Source: Anarhynchus alexandrinus | Lineage: Eukaryota > Chordata > Aves > Charadriiformes > Charadriidae | Direction of reading: 5' to 3' | NCBI GenBank assembly: GCA_008711295.1 | Contig: VUYV01000617.1 | Location: forward strand, 124,001 to 188,000 | Length of the DNA: 64,000 nucleotides | Part shown: positions 36,691-49,800 of the stretch, one piece after another | How the letters are laid out: each line of letters opens with the position of its first letter | How positions within the stretch are numbered: the stretch's first letter is position 1 | Made by a program: the position numbers and the translations under genes | Notes under the pieces: model-generated | Told to the model about the DNA's origin: nothing | Databases searched by the model: none | What the model saw: the letters and a program-made list of their open reading frames with translations, nothing else

Positions 36691-39600
36691 TGGGTAACCG
36701 ATTCTCAATATGCTCATAGCAATGCTTTGGTTAAAATAAACCAGTGATTTAATTCTTGGTTTAACTTCTAACTTAGTCCATCAAAGTTTTCAGTATTACA
36801 AGGACATCACAAGTCCTGTTAAGCAAAGCAAAATAAGCTTTAGCCTGAACATTAGTCTACCACAGTGAGTTACCATATAAAGGCATAGTCCTGAAACGTA
36901 CGCAGTTCTTCCACTTGATTCATGTTTCAGCACAGTATCACACCACAGATTCAACAAACATAGATCATTTTAAAGGGACAGCTATGTACAAAACTATGAT
37001 ACAATGTTATTACAAAACTTGAGAAATAAAGCTCTGAATTTTTAGAACACAATACTGCACATTCCCAGTTTTAAAGCAAAAGTAACATGAATCTACGCCT
37101 TCTGCAGCTTGAACACAAAGACTTTTGAGTGCAAGCAGCTGACAATGGCATTCAAACCCAGAGATTTACTAAAGGATGAGCTGAAAACGTGTCCAATAGA
37201 GCAGTCTGGAAAACCTCTTTCTGGCGCTTTAATAACAGGCACTGGGGCCCTGGTTCTCCAGAAGCTGATGGACGCATCTGTCCGTGTGAGAAGACTACTG
37301 CAAGACTACTGATGAGCTTCAACTTTATTGCACATAAGCGTCACGTAGGAACCAGACACTGTTTATATGGCCATATGATTACTACTAAAATACATACCTT
37401 CTTTTTTACCTTTTTTTTTCCCCTCTGTAACCAATTTCCCTTGCTTTAAATGATTGAGAGTAAAAATACATTTGTCTGATCTGTGTCTTGGACCTGGTCC
37501 AATATAAATCGTCAGTGGGTGATGAGAAGAGGGAGTAACACGCTTCCACCTGTGACGGTACAGCCACTGCTTAATTTATACCCTTAATTTAGTTGAGGCA
37601 CTGCTATTTTTAAAATTTCTCTGAGGGCGAAACGCTTGCGGTCCTTTCTTGGGCCACACTCAGCTGTCGTTTCAAGAGGAGTTTGGCCTAAGAGCAGGTT
37701 GAAAGACTTGGCTTCCAGGAGAGCGGGGGAGAGGTCCGACCCTTTCACACCACCGTGCACAGAACCGGCCCCTGTCCCTGTGGGTGCCCAGCGTAAGGCA
37801 CAGGCTGAGGGTGCCAAAGTCTCTGGAGAGGCTCTTTGTGTCTTGGGGAGGGGGGTGAAAGGCTGCGTGAGGAGAAGCGGTGCGTCCTGGTGGGGCAGAG
37901 GTGACCATGATGGCGTTTTGGCGATGCAGAACCCGGCTCCTGGGAAGCTGGCAGCACTCCTGGGACGTGCGAGCAGTTTCCTGGGCCTCTGTTATTTCTT
38001 CTGCCTTGCCATGACACCTGCAGGAGGAGGGAGAAATGCAAAATATTTGCAACTATAAAACGAAAGTGATGTGTTTTTGCACGTGTGTGTATCTAATGGC
38101 TGGGGTGCTACCAGGGAAACCAGTTTCATGTTCCTCAAATAACCTAAAACCAGGTAGAGCTAAATCTTTATGTACTTAATAAAAACCTAATTTTTCCAGA
38201 ACTGATCCTGATGTTCAAGAGTTTGGGCAACTTTGCTTTTAAGCTGAGTGCTTGTTCAGTCCAACAGCGTAAGTCTTGTGTTTTCCAAGCAGAATATTGG
38301 AATATGCTTCTAGATATTAACTTGCTGAACTTACTAAATCTAGTGGATTTAGCAGGACTGTCGGAAAGATAGGGCAGCACACTGTCAGTTTTAAAAGCCT
38401 ATCCCACTCCATAATCAAAGCAAATATAATTTCTAATGACAGACATGAAGGCAAAGGCCATATAGGAAGACGAGCATTAGCTTGATGACCTTCTCATGGT
38501 CCATTAGAAAACTGCCCACAGACAATACTGTGTCTGCAGAAGGGGAGGTGAAGCATCTGGTTCTCTAGAATTAAAGGAAAACAAAAAAAAAAAAAAAAGG
38601 AGGAAAACCTTGACTCTCAAACCCTGCTGTCTCTTTGCAGGGGGAGGCTCATGTCTCACTGTGCCATGTGCACGTCATAGCCGCTGGCAGGCAGCGCTGT
38701 GTCCCCTCCCGCCCCTTCCCTCCCTCCTCACCAGGCTGCAGTCTTCCAGCACTGACCTATGCTCCCAGTTTGGTTTGATCTTTTATTTTCCGGGGGGATA
38801 AATCAAGTAGATTTGCGAGCAGGGAAATTGCCAAAGCCTGGTTGCTTACGGACTGGTGCTTTCGAGACTTTCGTTTCCCCTCACCTTTCCAAGTGACATG
38901 AAGATGGGAGGAGAGGAAAAAGGGAGCAGCAAAAACAGACGTGAACATTAGTCTGTAGTGATTCTCTCTGGTCTAAGACAAGGGAACTCAAACAGCACCT
39001 CCCCCGAGTCCAGGCATCTGTACAGTCCCTCCTCTGTTTGACTGTCAGCTTTTGTTAAAAAAGGTAAGAGCTCTTCAAGCTCTTTTCAGATTTGGTTGGG
39101 AATGAGTTCAGATGTTACCGGGGCGCACACAGGCACAGTGTGACCGCCGGTGCCTTGATTCCACAGGAAAACCAGCTAAAACATTTCTTTCAGGAATATG
39201 GAGATAATGTGGGATACCACTCTTTGGGTGTAAAAGCTGACAATTAAAGAATATTGACATTAATACTGAAACTGTTGCATTACAAGTTACAGTCAAGGTG
39301 CGGGAATAGCTGAGCAGCTGATTACAGCAGTTCTTTTACTGCTCTGAAATATTACTTCAGAGTCAAAGGCTGTTCCTGGGAGCCCAGATCCTGCCCTTAC
39401 TCTGCTGCTGTTACAGAAGCTCTAAAAACTGATAAGGGGATTGAGTCTTGATCCCTGCAGCTGGCTCTGCACAAGAAGGAAGGCTCCTGTGGCTTCACTG
39501 AGACCCAGCAACTTCCAGATCCAGCAAATCAGCCAGAGAGAGAAATATCCTGTACAAAAAAAGAACTGGTGCTGTGGCCTGAGCAGACCGCGTGCGCTTG

Positions 39601-42600
39601 GGTCAAAAAATAAAAGGTAATCTCTCTGCACAAATCAAAAAATAATCAGGTGGAACATCCTGGGACAAAAATACTGAACTTCTTTCATGGGGCTCTCCCA
39701 TCTGTTTGATGTCTCTAGGCTCGCCAAGGCTGTCACAGCAAGAGGGACAGCCCTGAGCTGCATTTGGGTGAGGAAGCACTGTGGGCTCGCCGAGGCTGTC
39801 ACAGCAAGAGCTGCATTTGGGTGAGGAAGCACTGTGGCTGGAAACGAAGAGAAGCAAATGGGGTTTTGTTTCTGCTAATCTGGCCAAGGGACGTAAAGAT
39901 GAGAGCCGAGTTAAAAAGGGAATGGCAAGTTTCAAGGTGCAGCTCATCTCTGCCCTCCCGGCACCGAAGCACAGCTGGACAGCTGTGCCAGGCGCTGCAC
40001 TTCAAGGACGCCCTGAAACTGCTGCCTGACTCAGTCACTTCATAAAGCTACTGTTTTTCCATGCGTTCCTCTGTGGTGCTTTCCTACATGTTCTAAGGAG
40101 AATTCAAAGCAGTCTGTCTCTCTATTTTTTTCAAATACCATTTTTTTAAGCCTGCATGCTGGAATCCCTGTGCTTAAAACATACATAATCTGAGTTACAC
40201 TTAATTCATGGTTTCTGCTGCTCTCCATGTGCAGCACGACCACTGGTCCTGACATATTCCTTACCTCTGCCTTGCTGCTACTATTTGCTGCTCTTGCTGT
40301 AAACCTTCCTTAGGATTTTTAAACCAACAGAGCCACTTCCTTTTCCACTTGATGTAATCCTTCTGGTGGTACAGCACGGAAAGGGCCAAGAGGAGGGCGG
40401 GAATAGTCAGGACTGTCACTACCCAATTTGTATCTCATTTTCTCTTTCTAGCATTGATGCTTCAGGTGCAGGACCAAAAGCAAGCCTGTGTGGAAATCCT
40501 GCAGAGATTCCTCTGTTCTATCTCCCCAGGGGCCAGGAAGGGGCCAGGACCACCGGGCTGTGCGGGAGCAGGGCTCCCAGCCGGGCTCCCAGCCCCGGGC
40601 ACTGGGGATGCTGGAGAATAAATACATTTCTTTCAGGAAATGCGACAGAGAGACATTTGACATCATTGATTCAGTTCATAAGAGATGCTCATCAGCATGG
40701 AAAGGAGAACACGTAACTATGCAATTTCAGTACAGTTTTGATTGTTTCTTTTTCTTGCTTTTCTTTCCACTTGCCGGAAAAACAGGCAAAACTTTGCAAA
40801 TGAAAGTCTCATCCTGAAACTCCTTAAGTTTTCTTTTGAGGGGCAACTGTATGTTGCCAGCACCAGTAAAGGATGCCGGGAACTTGGTACGCAGTTTTGC
40901 TAGAAATTGGGTTTACCTGTATTATTGTTTTTGGTGACAAAAGCCAAATGACCTAACCCCCCCTCCCTGCCCCATCCCAGAAAGCTGCATGAATGCACAT
41001 ATGAAGTACACATGCTCTGTTTGCTCGGATGGACGAGTTTGTGTGCAACTCTGGAACTGAATTTGGCTTTGAGTTGGAGCTGGTATCTTGCCCCAGCTAG
41101 TCCTTCTCTCCAGGTCCAGTGTTTTATTCCCTTTTCCTGATACTTACATTTAAACAGTGCTATAGGAAGTGGCTACCCACAAGCAAACCAAGCGTTGCTC
41201 TTTGCAGGAGGTAGGTACTGAAATTGCATTTTTACAGTTTTTGAGAAAATAATGGGATCAAAGCAAGGACTTTGCTTATCACACGAAGCTGGATTCACTT
41301 GGTTAGAATAATGACTTTTAATTATTGGCAGGGAAAGGTGGTTTGGCTGCTGCTGACACAGAGGACAGACACGTGGGCTGCAACCCTGTGTCAAGGGGAG
41401 ATCAGCTCTGACTCCACTCAACGCAAGATCAACACCCTGGAGCGTAAAAATCAGAGTAACAAATTTATTTTACATGTATTTGTGATTAGACACAAAGACA
41501 AAAAGCTTAGCTGATATGCTGAATACTGATTAGGTCTGTAAAGTCCCAATGCTGTGGTTAGTTCACATAAAAACACCTTTGCAGGTTTACATACCTCATT
41601 GTACCACACAACCTTTTTTTGTTTTATTATCTCCAGTATCAGCCTCAACCTCTGCTTTTAAACAAAAGAGAGACACTAAATATATCTGATCATGGCAAGG
41701 CAAATGTAACAACAGGGAACTTTTTATGTTGAAAACATTGTCTAGTACCAGAGACATTCCTAAGATGCCATCCCCAGATGTCCAGGGAGCCCCATGGCTT
41801 TTGGGGGGGTCAATTCCTTAAGCCAGAAATACCAATTTCAGATGTCAGGAAAGCATCGCCAGGGCTGGGAGTGCGGGGTGCTCCCGTTGCTGCAGCTCCT
41901 CCTGCTGTCTCCTGGGAAGCAAGTTTGGGAACCACTGCTCCAGGAAACCACTTCTGGTTTGTGGTTTGTTTTTTAACTAGGGGAAAGTGGCATGTTTAGA
42001 AACATAAATAACTACAACCCCAGGGTATGCCGGCATTATAAGGGTAAGTCCCTCTGTGGTAGATGCTCAACCTGTGCTGTCTTTCTCAACAGTGGATATT
42101 CAAACCCTCTTTTCCTTTCTCCTTCACCTTCCTTGGAAGGCAAAGCATTAAACATTGATAAAAAGAGACTTCCACCACTTTCCTGCCCATTTGTTTGACG
42201 CCAGGATCTCACACAAAACGGGCTTTGGACAGTATATTGCATCTTTCTAAAGGCTGACAGACCCACGTGTCTTCCCTATGAGGCACTTCTAATTTGGGAT
42301 TAAAGTACCCACCCAAGGGCGGCTTCAGCTTGGTAGAGTCTGGGGTACTTGGATGCGCTTCCCAGGTTTGGGACCGGCTGTGGACGTATGCTGTGAGGCA
42401 GAGACCTGGGTGGCTCCACACCTTCGGCAGCTGAGCTCTCTCCCAGCACCAGCCGGGCAGCCCAGTGCGAGGGACTGGTTCATCTGGCCAAATATGAGCC
42501 TTCACACGAGCATCAGCAAGATGCTCTTCTTTAATTCTTGGCTTTCTCCCTTCACCCTGCAGCGATGGCTTGAGGGCCTGACGTTCAGGAGCCACCTAAA

Positions 42601-43126
42601 GCACCCCTGGGGCAGGTTGTCAAGTCACTGCAGGTAAAGTGCTCTTGAAACGAGGCTTAGGAGAGGAAAAACCAAACAACGCCATGGCAGCACTAATGCT
42701 GCTGCCTTTGTGTGTTTTTAAGTAGTTGAGAGGGGGTGATCGCTGATTAAGTACCCAGTATTAACTGCTCTTAATCACTGCTCTGGAGTCTAATGGAGCT
42801 CTTGTTTGCACATAACCGTGCCTTGTAGCTGTCTTTAGCACACTTGACAGATGTGCTTATTGCCATCTTTACTGCATATGTGTAATGGGCTTTTTAATTA
42901 TTGATTCATCATTACCCCTTTATAAACTACTTATAAATGTCAAGAGAACGAACAATGCTTGTGTTTTTCTTTTTAAATCTCTTCCAGGTTTAAAAAAAAT
43001 AACAGCATGGCTTTAGGGGCAGGGGGTGTTGGACCGCGAAGCGAGGAGGAACAGATATACTCAAATATACGGGGAAGCCTCCCCAGTTTCACTCAGTCCC
43101 CAAAGGCTATATATGAAATAGGTTAC
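36691..43126. other. Region just downstream of INF2 exon E21
   Basis: Should contain INF2's final short exon and 3' UTR. I searched the minus strand for a codon run ending in Cys-Val-Ile-Gln plus stop and found none, so the end of INF2 remains open. No other gene was recognised. The stretch 42720-42955 is rich in TAAT-type words and may be conserved noncoding sequence. Confidence 0.45.
39718..39836. repeat. Two-copy tandem duplication
   Basis: 39718-39783 (66 bp) is repeated at 39784-39836 (53 bp). The copies are nearly identical (ggctcgccaagg versus ggctcgccgagg) except that the second lacks a 13-bp block, ggacagccctgag. A fairly recent local duplication in noncoding sequence. Confidence 0.85.
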
Positions 43127-43891
43127 CTGAGAAGCTTTTGCTGTGCCTCTTCTTCTTCCTCCGTTTCCCAGATGGCCTCTGCTTTTCCCTGTCGGTGTGA
43201 GTTTGCCCCGGGGGGAATGTTGCCGAACAAGAGGAGTCGGTGGCTGGCTCCTCCGAGAAGGACTTCTCTTGAGAGGTGTCCAACAGCGAGTCTGTACCAG
43301 GGTCTTCATTTTCCTTCACCATCTCTTTCGACTCTGCCCGATGAGCCTCATCACAGGGAGCGTAATGAGCGCTGCCAGGGTCAACTCTGGTCTCACTCAG
43401 CCGCGTTTCTGGCTCCTGCGCCAGCCTGTAGCTCTCCGAGCCATCAGCTGGGCATTCCTTCTCCTGGCCTTCTGAGATGGACCCATTGAGTTGGTCTCTC
43501 AGAGCAGTGCCCGAACTGCTGCTCCCAAACCTTATCCCTGTGCCTATGTTAGCAGCAGAGAAGGCAATGGAGCCGCTCGTTGTGCTGGGCTGGAGGCTCG
43601 CCCAGCTCTCTGCCTTCTCCATCCCGGTACCTGGCGTGGGCTGACTGGCCCCATCAGCCTCCACCAAGCTTACCAAGGGGCTTTCCGTCCGTGACGCCGA
43701 TGGCAAATTTCCTCCAGCATTATTTTTAGATAACGCCTGGTTTGAAGCTGAGGCATTTGTAACATCTCCACCGGTCTCCATCAGGGCAGTGGTTGAGGGG
43801 GGAGTGCTTTCCGAGGGATGACCACTGTTGTTTTGCTTGGTCTTATCGTCGATCTGCGTTCCTGCTGCTGGTGGATCCTTAATGCTTTTTC
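43127..43891 (-). CDS. INF2: INF2 large C-terminal exon (E21)
   Basis: A 765-nt exon after an AAAG acceptor at 43892-43895. It encodes about 255 mostly low-complexity residues ending in an acidic segment ([19 protein letters not shown]) and a basic tail ([16 protein letters not shown]), both recognisable from the human C-terminus. Splicing at GTAACC (43126-43121) would lead to a further exon that I could not find. If that donor is not used, the frame continues NLFHI and stops at 43107, giving a possible non-CAAX ending. Confidence 0.9.
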
Positions 43892-46800
43892 CTTTAAATA
43901 AAAAACAGGCAATCAGCCACAGCTGCAGAGTTACACCTGGGATCAGCCAAGGTGTTTCTGCCACTGGAAGAGGCTACGAGCAAGCAGCTGCCTGTGGAGG
44001 GTGCACTGACCCTAAAGCAGCTATGCAGAGGCAGCACCGTTTTATCGTCTCTATACCTCCCCTCCTTATACCTGCTCTGGTCATCGAGGTTGGACACCAA
44101 AGCTCCAGCTCAGCAAAGCCCCTGCTCTGTTTTCAGCAGGTGTTTATATGTCTTTGCTGCCAACCAGCTGATTTCCATGGAAGCCCCCGGACTCACAAGG
44201 GTGCCTGAAAGCCAACGGCAGGAAGAGGGCTCTGCAAGGTCCGGAACCAGCTGGGACTACTGGCTTGGTCTGCATGAGGACTTCAAAACTGCCCATCAGC
44301 CCGCTTAATCCTGCCCTGGCAGAGCCAGTTTAGGAGAGCCACAGTGCACAAGTCAGGCTCTATGGTAGGCCAATGTCCTTGGACTTATCTAATGTGCACT
44401 GACACCAGGGTCAAGAGACCAAAGAGAAGCTAAAACCATGGGCTGTCTCCTAACTAGCACCTAAGGGACTCGCGTCCTTCTGCAAATAGGGTTTTCTAAT
44501 CTTTTTTTAAGGGCTTCTTTAGACTCCCAAATGTAGACTAAGACAGGGTGCAGCAGTCTCCAAGGCAGTGACAAGCTGTGCTACTGAGACTTGATAGCAC
44601 AGAGGGGACTCGTGGAGATGACACCAGCACCCCATCAGCATGGTTCTGTGGCTGACCCGAGGGCTGTGCCTCTCAGAGGGTTTATCAGCATGGGTACAGG
44701 GCCATGCTGCTCCAAACCGCTGCTAATTCTGGGACAGACCTGGCTGGCAACAACTCAGGCCTCTCTGCTCCTCTTCTCCACGGCACTGGCTGCAAAGCCG
44801 CCTTAAATAAAATGCCCCAAATGCAAACGCGAAGGCTTCTTGCTTGTGTGCTTGGCTCAGGCTGAGAGGCAGATGGGAATGAATAGCTGCAGGTACAGTC
44901 GGGTCTGTGTCCTTACCAGACTGGCTGTCCTCCGGGCTCTCCGCGGGCAAGGTTTTAGGAACTGCATCCGACTCGTGTCTGTTCTTTGTCTTTCTCAGCG
45001 TGAACCCTTTCCTTATGTCGGCTAGCAGCGCATCGATGACGCACACCTCCTCCTGCTTCACCACCCCCTTCTTAACTGGGATAGAGAGAGACGGGTGTTA
45101 AATCTGCCCAGGAGATGGGGCAGAAGGAGACTCTGCAGTGATGCTGGTGCTTGGGCTGGGTACCTCTGTCCCGGCACAAGCAACCACCGGGCAAAAGCAA
45201 GGCACCGATGCCAGGACTGGGAGCAGCCCGCGCTCCGTGTCCCCGCAGCAGCGTGTCCTGGCTGAAGTCAAAGGGTTTACCCCAAAGCCTGGGTGCTACA
45301 GGCTGGCACCAGTGGCGCCAACTCTGCCTGGACTTGTGCCTGGTTGTACCATGACCTTGAAATGCCTCTTGTTTGCTATCCATGTTGGTGGAGGCTTTTT
45401 TTTTTTTGGGGGGGGGGGGGGNTTTTCACCCAGAGAAAGGCAGATTTAAGTTATCTATAAGATTTTTGGGACGTCAGTAATCTTGTGCTAAAGAGAGTCT
45501 ATTTAAGTGTATATGGGGATTTTGGAGGGGGGAGAAGTCAAATGTTTCTTGTTAGATATGGGATTCAAAAGTTTCGTTTAGAAACCGAAAAGGTTAACTG
45601 AAATGTTCCAACTTGATTTTATTTTTCTCTGCTGTTCAGTCAGAAAACCTAAAATTAACTTCTCTGCCCAGCTGCAACTGTGAAAAGTCAATTCTTAGCT
45701 ATGGCTGTACGACACCTAAAAGCCTTTAGTCAGCCAGCACCTGGAAACCCACAAAATAAATTACCGTTACTGGTCCATTAAAGCAGGACCAGCAAAGAGC
45801 TTCTGTCGGCTCCGTCTCTCTTTTTTGACGCCCTTTCAGATACTCACTGACTTTTCCATTTTCTCCCTTCTGTCTCTTCCCCTCTTCCTCTTCCAGCTGT
45901 TTTTTCCTCTTCTCTGCTTTGGCAGCTTGCTCCTTTCTGTCCTTGTTTTCCTGCAGTGAGGTAACAGGGGCATGAGAAGGTTGGCTAAAAGTCTACTAGA
46001 AAAGCCGATGAAGAGAAGGAAGATCTGCAGATGGTTGCAAAGGAGGAAGAGAAATTCTGGCCTTATCCTGTGCAAAAAATAAATTGGGCTTGCGGAGAAA
46101 GGGCTGTGCTGCCAAGAGGGTGAGGGGGAGAGCGCTGGCTGGGCCAGGACTCTGCCACATCCCAGTATGAGGTAGCAATGCTGATGTGCCTAACAAATCT
46201 ACCTACCAGTGTGCAGATCTTCTGCCTGAGCTTTACCTGAGGCAAAAGTGGAAGTTACTGAAGCCACAATTTCCTCCAAACTGGTGACTTTTTTGCTACA
46301 CATCCCCTTTTTGAGTCTGTTTGCTCAGGCTGGAGCTAAGGGTTAAGTTTTATAAGCCCGTTCCTCTAAAGCTTAAGTACTTGACTCCAAAGCATCTTTG
46401 TGACACTGCAGGTGAAGCTGCACCAAAATTGCACATCACCAGCGTCTGGGCCAGGCCAGGAGCACCAGCGCTGCATGAAGATGCACTGGAGCAGGGATCA
46501 GGCACCCCTTCCCCAGGTGACCTCATGCCAAGTGCTGAAAGCAGGTGGCCACAACCAGCACCTTCCCCCCACCAGATCTGGGTGCCCATCCCACCCCTGT
46601 CTGTCAGAGCGGAGGCGTGCACCAGTACTAGGTCTGCTCAGCATCATGTGCCAACCTTCAGGGCTCGGATGAAGAGATCTCTGAAGGTCTTCATGGTGCT
46701 AAATATATCCTCTAAGGACAACTTGCTTGGGTCTTCACAGAGATAATTTGCAAGTTCTTCTCTCTTCCTTTCAATGGTTTCAAATTCTTCTTCCAGCTTT

Positions 46801-49800
46801 CTGGAGGCATCAATGCTATCCTGAAATGCATTTAATATACACAGTAAAACACCATCCAGAGGACAATAAGTGAAGTGCACTTAAAGAAAAAAGGATGTCA
46901 ACGTAAGAGCTTGGAGCAGAACTCTGGTCCCTGGCTTTTAACTGCAGCAGAGCTTATAAGGTGGGAAGAAACTAAGGTCTGCAGATGATCTTTGCTCCCG
47001 GCGACTGTGCTGGGCCAGCTTACAGGGGTGGCTTGAGCAAGACGTGGAAAGCTCAATGCAAAGCTTAATCCCAAGAGAAGGGCTTTACTCTGGTGATCCA
47101 CACAGAGGGTAAACATCTTCACTCAAAGCGAGGAGTCACACAACAGACTGTAAAGAACAGCTGGGTCAGGGTCCTTAAGAAATGGCCTCACCAGAGGTAT
47201 CTAGGTTTGGGGTAGAGGTGGCAAAGGAACACTCATGGGTTGTGTGGCATCACAGGCTATTTCCAAATCTGAGAGCATGTCTTGGGGCAATATTTTCCAC
47301 CCTCTCATGAGCTTCCTCGGCTGCATATGCACTGCGCACTGCCTCCGCGTGTGTAATGTGGGAGATGTAAGGGAGCTCCAGTACTGACCTGGATAGGTTT
47401 CTCATACTGTTGTTTCACATCGTCATTTGATGATAAGACTTTTCGCTGCAGCTCCAGCAACTTCTTTAAATTGGTACTGGACTCCGTGCGTATAATATCA
47501 AGATTAATTCTGAAATCACACAGAACCCCCCTATTAGTTGTTGCTGCTGCATCCTGTGCTGACCAAAGAGAGGACAAGTCTGAGCTGGTGGTTTCACTGT
47601 CCCTCTGCTTCCCACCACCTCACTGAGCTGAAACCTGAGCTCTGAACTCTTTATACAATCCGAGCTGATGAAGAACAGACTCTCCATAGCACTTATGAAA
47701 AAGCTGCCAGGTCTACCTCCAACTTTGTGTATTGAGTAGATGAATGTCCCCCAACTCCACCCATTCAAAGGGCTGTTCTCCACCCTCAGAGCTCAGCATT
47801 AGCTCACTTCCCCTGGTTGAAGGCACTTCAGAAATGCTTCTGGGTAGCTGGCCTACAGAAACTCCTGCTACCACAAAGGCAGCGCAGATTTTGGAATAGC
47901 TTGGGAGGCAGCATTAACTAAGTGCTCTGCAAATTTCAGCCCTAAGTGTTGCCAGCTGTAGTTGAACTATTATATATTAAAGGGGTTTCAACATTCATCA
48001 ACCAAATCCTTCGGTTAAAACTAAGTAAGATGTCATCTTGATAATGTGTTCTACCAGCTGTGTGTGTGCTAATTTCTGGTACATTGTTGATGTGTATAGG
48101 ATTTATTTCTGTTTTTAATTTGAAGGAAGTGACACACAATTTTACCCTGCTGCTTTTGAAACATATTCAAGATCCTTTGGCAGTTCCAGTAGGTCCGTGT
48201 GGCTGTTTTCTACTTCCTAAAGCAGAAGAGAGAAAGAGGTATTATTTTCTGTGTGGCAGGACCTGAGAGGAAGCTGGAGGCAAGAGACATGGGCAGATGT
48301 GCCCGGGAAGGACGACTACGCCATGTCCTGCTGCTGCCCACCCTCTGCAATTTGCTTTGCCTCGCAGAGCCGAGCCGCATTCAAAACAGGAGGGCACGTT
48401 CAGAGAGGAAAGGCATTGCTTCCAGGCTAGAAAAACATACAAGAGGGCTGAACGTTGAGAAATACTCATAGTTCAAAGCAAAGCTGACCTGCTGCTGAGC
48501 TCTTCTACCCTCTTCTGAGAGACCTACTCTTGACCACGGGAGGCGGCAGGACTGTGGTTTGATACAGTCTGACACTTCCTACAGTCCCAGGAGGGTATCA
48601 AAAGGGCTTGAATCTTATTTGCGTGATTTACTTTCATGGCTGTGGTTGCTGAAGCTACTGCCAGCTAAAGCGGGGCTTGAACACGCATAACTAGAATGGA
48701 GGGACCTTGATGAATGAAGGTGGCAGAGCAGAGCATGGAGAAAAGTGAAAATACCCCAGCAATGCAGGGAATAAGAAAGCTATGGGGGTTGGAGGGGAAC
48801 ATGAAAAGCTCAAGCATAGTCAGGTGGAAAAGGGAGAGGCCATGGAAAGGCAGAAGGACTGAATGGGTACAGACCAGCCAGGATAGCTTTGGTAGCCATG
48901 TGCTCTGTGGTTCGCAGCTGATGATGTGCAGATTGCACAAATATGAAAAAGGAAGTTCAGCCATTGTGGGCAAAGATGCTGGAGGAAAGCAGAACAAGTC
49001 TTAAAGTAAAGAGCTCCCTGAGTGGTGCCCACAAGAAGCCTCTACCAGGCTTAGTGATTTGAACGCTGCCAACTTGTGACACTCTGCGGCTGGCCAGGGA
49101 GGATATGGATAGGAGCGTGTGGCATTAACTGCAAGTAGAGTAGGAGAAATGGTTCATCCATGATAAAATCCTCCTCCTTCCCTATTGCCCAGGACTTGGC
49201 AGTAGTACCTCCAGAATATGGTGGAGCAGCGTAATGCGGGTTTGGTTTGCTTTGGTTTCTGTTAGTTTGAGTAAAGTGCTGATTTTAAACCCATCGGCGT
49301 CGCCTGTGTGACTTCCCTACAAGACAGAAGGAAAGCAGATGTAACTCCTGTGTCCACCCAAATTACAACCCTAAAGGAAATCATCCATGTACTGTAATGG
49401 GGCGGGGGGGGGGAGAAGACAAAAGAAGTCCTTACGTAGTTCAGAAAGTTTCCAACTTTGAGAATCAGTTGACAAAAGAGTGGCAGGCGATGACTGTTCA
49501 GAAGATCTGAAAAACATAAAGGACAAAAGCCTCTGTTACACCAGAGCATTTCTTAAACTGCATTGGAATTGGGCTTCTGAATTCCACCAAACCAAATCTG
49601 ATTTTTCAGTTTTGCAGCCCAATGGCCCAACCTGCACAGAAACAGATTTAATTCCATGAGTTGGGCTTAATAGAAGATTTTGTGACTTACGTTTCCTTCT
49701 TTCTTTACATGTGGTCTCTCATCCCAAAATAACCTGGAGTTGGACCCCCCTCACTAACAGCCATCAACTCCCTGCCGTCCTTGGAAGTACCCCGATTTAC

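Noticed and set aside
41451..41648. Candidate INF2 final exon (minus strand, reading LCL near a lysine-rich stretch)
   Set aside because: The frame does not end in a CAAX motif and no phase-1 acceptor joins it to E21.
43007..43489. Plus-strand ORF of 160 codons
   Set aside because: Antisense of INF2 exon E21.
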